A stretch of DNA of 64,000 bases from DATFVA01 sp963800255 (GTDB taxonomy: Bacteria; Bacteroidota; Ignavibacteria; Ignavibacteriales; Ignavibacteriaceae). The stretch spans positions 378,323 to 442,322 of the forward strand of contig CAWDAK010000008.1 of the NCBI GenBank assembly GCA_963800255.1, given 5' to 3'. A program made the position numbers and the translations under genes. The notes beneath the pieces are model-generated. The model ran no database searches, was not told where the DNA came from, and was given only the letters and a program-made list of their open reading frames with translations. Positions 61,703 through 64,000 of the stretch are shown in pieces. Within the stretch, counting starts at the first letter, position 1, and every line of letters begins with the position of its first letter.

Positions 61703-62334
61703 GACCGTTTAAGAGGTGTAATTGAATAAACAACTGTTAAGTCATCTTTAGCATCCGATGTAGTAACAGCTGCAATTTTCAAAATTACCATCCGATCGTT
61801 TCAATTAAGTTTATATGCTTATGGTTATTTCAGAGGTAAATATAGGTTTGATTATAAACAGAGTTTTGTACTTTTTGTGCAAAAAACAGGACAAAACAAT
61901 CATCTTCGTAAAATTGTCCTAAAATCCTCTTTGAATGGATCTTCCCTTGTTCATGGTTAGATACTCCGTTTAAGCCTCCGGAAGATTTTTCGATAGAAAA
62001 CGGGCAGATAAATTTATTTTAAGGGGGGATTGAAAATGAAAAGCAGAAAAATCTGTCCAATACTGACGATTATCGAACCTATTTATTTATTTATAATTTA
62101 ATTTGGACAGCAGTGACTTTTATAGAGGATTTTTACAATTTTATGACAATTTTTATTTTTCCGGATATTATCTTAGTATTATAAAATAATCTGATCTCAT
62201 CCGATTCCCGGGGACTAGTTATAAATGGATATCATTAGGGAGCCCGCAGATACCAGGAAGATATAACCTATGGACATATATTTAAATTCAGCACCAGTAT
62301 AGTTATTTCATAAATATTATAAAGGGAGAAACAA
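61703..62334. promoter_or_regulatory. 632-base divergent regulatory region
   Basis: Contains promoters for the DUF6090 unit (minus) and the barrel gene at 62335 (plus). It holds the Pho-box-like element at 62132-62148 and, on the minus strand, the 31-codon ORF 61696-61791 (MVILKIAAVTTSDAKDDLTV...), which has no clear ribosome-binding site. Nothing else was recognised. Confidence 0.45.
62132..62148 (+). promoter_or_regulatory. Pho-box-like direct repeat upstream of an outer-membrane protein gene
   Basis: TTACA at 62133-62137 and TGACA at 62144-62148, 11-base period. The surrounding TTTTTACAATTTTATGACA is nearly identical to 46529-46547, so the two genes may share a regulator. About 187 bases before the ATG. 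Confidence 0.3.
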
Positions 62335-63066
62335 ATGAAAAAGTCTGTGAGTCTGGCTATTATTATCTTCTTATCTGCATGCCCTTACATTTATACTCAA
62401 TCGATTGGCTTTTCTGTGGGACATGGCTTCCTCGGAATGAAAATGGTCAATGATGTATTAGAGAGTTCTGAAAGTTTCTTCTATGATGAAGGGTTATTCC
62501 CCTCTCCGCCGGAAGAAATTTCAGGCGGCTTCTTTTTCGAAGGAAACTTCAAATATGGAGTTGGCATATTTAATTTCGGCGTCGAAAGCAATTACGTTTC
62601 CTCCTCCGGAAGTTTTTATTATAAAGATGATATAGGTGCTTTTGAGGACATCTTTGATGTAAGTACAGTAGAATTTTTGGGACTTATTGAAATCGTACTC
62701 CCGTCTGAGAATTCTATTGTTCAACCTTTTTTTCAGGCAGCAGGCGGAATTGGTATTGCATCAGTAGCAGTCTCCGAAAATCTCACTTCTTATACTGACC
62801 CCGGCAATGGCTATAATTTTGATGGTACCATGAGTGGAAATTATTTTTCGGGCAGATTTAAAAGCGGATTACAGCTGGTATTGGAGAAAATAAGACTGGA
62901 AGCGGCAGTAGGATACAGGATAGCGGATGCAGGTGTGTTAAGAGGTGATTTTATACAAAATAGAACCGAATATAAGGATATGCCCTTAAGGAATGCTGAC
63001 GGTAAATCTATGGCATTCGATTTTTCAGGATTCCTCATTACAGGCGGAATATCTTTTCATCTCTGA
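62335..63066 (+). CDS. Putative outer-membrane beta-barrel protein
   Basis: 243 residues. Signal peptide MKKSVSLAIIIFLSACPYIYTQ; the mature part has alternating amphipathic strands (FFFEGNFKYGVGIFNFGVESNY, VQPFFQAAGGIGIASVAVS, FSGRFKSGLQLVLEKIRLEAAVGYRIAD) and ends FLITGGISFHL, consistent with an eight-stranded barrel of the OmpA/OmpW-like size class. No specific family recognised. AGGGAGAA lies before the ATG. Transcribed alone; a Pho-box-like repeat stands upstream. Confidence 0.6.
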   Translation: MKKSVSLAIIIFLSACPYIYTQSIGFSVGHGFLGMKMVNDVLESSESFFYDEGLFPSPPEEISGGFFFEGNFKYGVGIFNFGVESNYVSSSGSFYYKDDIGAFEDIFDVSTVEFLGLIEIVLPSENSIVQPFFQAAGGIGIASVAVSENLTSYTDPGNGYNFDGTMSGNYFSGRFKSGLQLVLEKIRLEAAVGYRIADAGVLRGDFIQNRTEYKDMPLRNADGKSMAFDFSGFLITGGISFHL

Positions 63067-63331
63067 AAAGGTTTAAGTACAGAAAGGATTTATCCCTATT
63101 AAATTACTTAAGGGTAATTTTTATCCGGTTTTACCCTCTGTAATTTTCCTTTTGTCTAAATAAGATACCTGATAGGAAAGATTGTATACAGTGAGAGAGT
63201 AATTTTGGATTGAACGGATAATTCACAAATGATATTTCAACAAAGATTAATTCGGGTGGAGAAAAGTTATTTGCAATACATACTGACTTTATATAATTTA
63301 TAAAATGAAATAATATCAACTGGGGCGAAAA

Positions 63332-63433
63332 ATGAGGAGTCTTAGGGTCGGAAAACTATCAAGTGGAATTTACTTCTGCAGGATGAAGACAGGATCTTAC
63401 TACGCTGTAAGAAAAATGATTTTGGTAAAATAA
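63332..63433 (+). pseudogene. Orphan C-terminal strand of a T9SS sorting domain
   Basis: A 33-codon frame whose product, ending KLSSGIYFCRMKTGSYYAVRKMILVK, is exactly the last strands of a T9SS type A sorting domain. The upstream sequence in this frame has no cargo or NPFNP part, so this is a leftover 3' end of a deleted gene. The next gene starts within 20 bases of its stop. From 63067 to 63331 I recognise nothing. Confidence 0.6.
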
Positions 63434-63451
63434 TTTTTGCCGGGGAATAAA

Positions 63452-63847
63452 ATGATTAGCAAGGGAATTTTGGGTAATACATTAACCGCTGTAACAACAC
63501 TACTATCATCATTCCTGCTATCAGGCTGCTTCACTCTGTTCACTGTTCCCGCAGAGGATTTCAAAAATAATGTAAACCATGGCAGAGTAGAGATTACCTT
63601 AAAAAATGACGATAAAATCTCCGTTCCCGAAGGTCAACCAATTTTTTTCTATCCGGCGAAAAAAATGCTGATGGTGCATAATAACTCTTTAGTTTCAAAG
63701 ATTGAGTTGGAAAACATAAAAGAGATAAAGGAAGAAAAATTTAATTTTCAAAAAACTTTTTTCTCATCACTCTGGCTCGGAGCTATAGGTCTTTTTGTTT
63801 TAGCTTTACTGTTATACGCGGCCGCACCCATATTGATAGGTCCTTAA
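63452..63847 (+). CDS. Small membrane lipoprotein of unknown function
   Basis: Start placed at the ATG at about 63452; a TTG five codons upstream (63437) is in frame but adds nothing. The product has a lipoprotein signal (TLTAVTTLLSSFLLSGCFTLF), a polar domain with HGRVEITLKNDDKISVPEGQPIFFYPAKKMLMVHNNSLVSKIELENIKEIKEEK, and a C-terminal membrane helix (LWLGAIGLFVLALLLYAAAPIL). No family identified. The middle domain resembles small sensor or stress lipoproteins, which is a weak impression. Confidence 0.6.
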   Translation: MISKGILGNTLTAVTTLLSSFLLSGCFTLFTVPAEDFKNNVNHGRVEITLKNDDKISVPEGQPIFFYPAKKMLMVHNNSLVSKIELENIKEIKEEKFNFQKTFFSSLWLGAIGLFVLALLLYAAAPILIGP

Positions 63848-63983
63848 GGATTTCCCTGAGTTCTTATTGCAGGGGAGCGTGATTGGCGATAATCTCATAG
63901 ACTCTAGAGAGCTGAGTAGTTACCCTCCGGCCACTCACTCAAACCAATAAAAAGTCCCCTTACAGCTATATTTTAACCCTTTT

Positions 63984-64000
63984 TGGTGGAGGTGGCGGGA
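63984..64000 (-). tRNA. tRNA gene, 3' end only (runs off right edge)
   Basis: Read on the minus strand, the last 17 bases are TCCCGCCACCTCCACCA: one T-loop base and the 3' side of a T stem (CCCGC), a seven-base acceptor strand (CACCTCC), discriminator A, and an encoded CCA. That is the normal end of a tRNA gene with a GGAGGTG acceptor 5' strand, as in many tRNA-Ser. The anticodon lies outside the window, so identity is open. Confidence 0.7.

Noticed and set aside
63850..63975. A second, degenerate tRNA beside the right-edge tRNA
   Set aside because: Some D-arm-like bases (GAGTGGCCGGAGGG on the minus strand) occur, but no cloverleaf could be closed.

Overview
The window comes from a member of the Ignavibacteriota (Ignavibacteria/Melioribacter-like, Bacteroidota-Chlorobi superphylum). 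This rests on the many secreted proteins ending in a type IX secretion (T9SS) type A sorting domain with the NYPNPFNP signature, on PorV/PorQ-like, GWxTD and DUF6090 proteins, on TonB-dependent receptors with carboxypeptidase-regulatory N-termini, and on the AT-rich intergenic DNA. The taxonomic call is an inference from family content, not a database match.

Positions 1-34006 are all minus strand and form one carbohydrate-utilisation locus. In transcription order it holds a GH92 mannosidase-like enzyme, a LacI-type regulator, an ABC sugar importer (lipoprotein binding protein and two permeases, no ATPase in the window), a GWxTD protein, a lipoprotein, a FadL/OmpP1-like barrel, a T9SS-exported tandem CBM9-like protein, a zinc alcohol dehydrogenase, a large TonB-dependent receptor, a T9SS-type protein and a PorV-like barrel. 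A tightly packed catabolic operon follows: GH106-like, ribokinase, ribose pyranase, aldo/keto reductase, clan-A glycosidase, ureidoglycolate-lyase-like protein, DUF6259-like glycosidase, Gfo/Idh/MocA oxidoreductase, sugar isomerase/epimerase, GH42 and an MFS permease cut by the left edge. The inferred logic is surface binding and cleavage of a plant or other complex glycan, passage through the TonB receptor, inner-membrane uptake by ABC and MFS carriers, then intracellular trimming and sugar oxidation or isomerisation. Two copies of one 15-base LacI-type palindrome sit in front of the importer operon and in front of lacI.

Positions 34007-46644 hold a repeat-bearing intergenic region, a small membrane protein and two paralogous TonB-dependent receptors separated by REP-like hairpin repeats. 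After these come a 14-repeat YCF48-like T9SS protein, a TrmB-type regulator with a palindromic operator, and a T9SS-exported 5'-nucleotidase-like enzyme.

Positions 46645-55740 hold an outer-membrane barrel and a lipoprotein, a DUF3224 protein and a PaiB-like protein. Then comes a methionine operon (cystathionine gamma-synthase family enzyme plus homoserine dehydrogenase) preceded by what reads as two SAM-II riboswitches in tandem, each with its own terminator. A PEGA lipoprotein and a second YCF48-like T9SS protein close this stretch. Positions 55741-64000 hold an acyltransferase, a class-C beta-lactamase-like T9SS protein, three tandem DUF6090 paralogues, an outer-membrane protein, a small membrane lipoprotein, two orphan T9SS-tail remnants and the 3' end of a tRNA at the right edge.

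Six genes are interrupted by a frameshift of the same sense (one surplus base), in each case explainable by a short homopolymer. The frames are a fact of the sequence; whether they are assembly error or real decay cannot be settled here.
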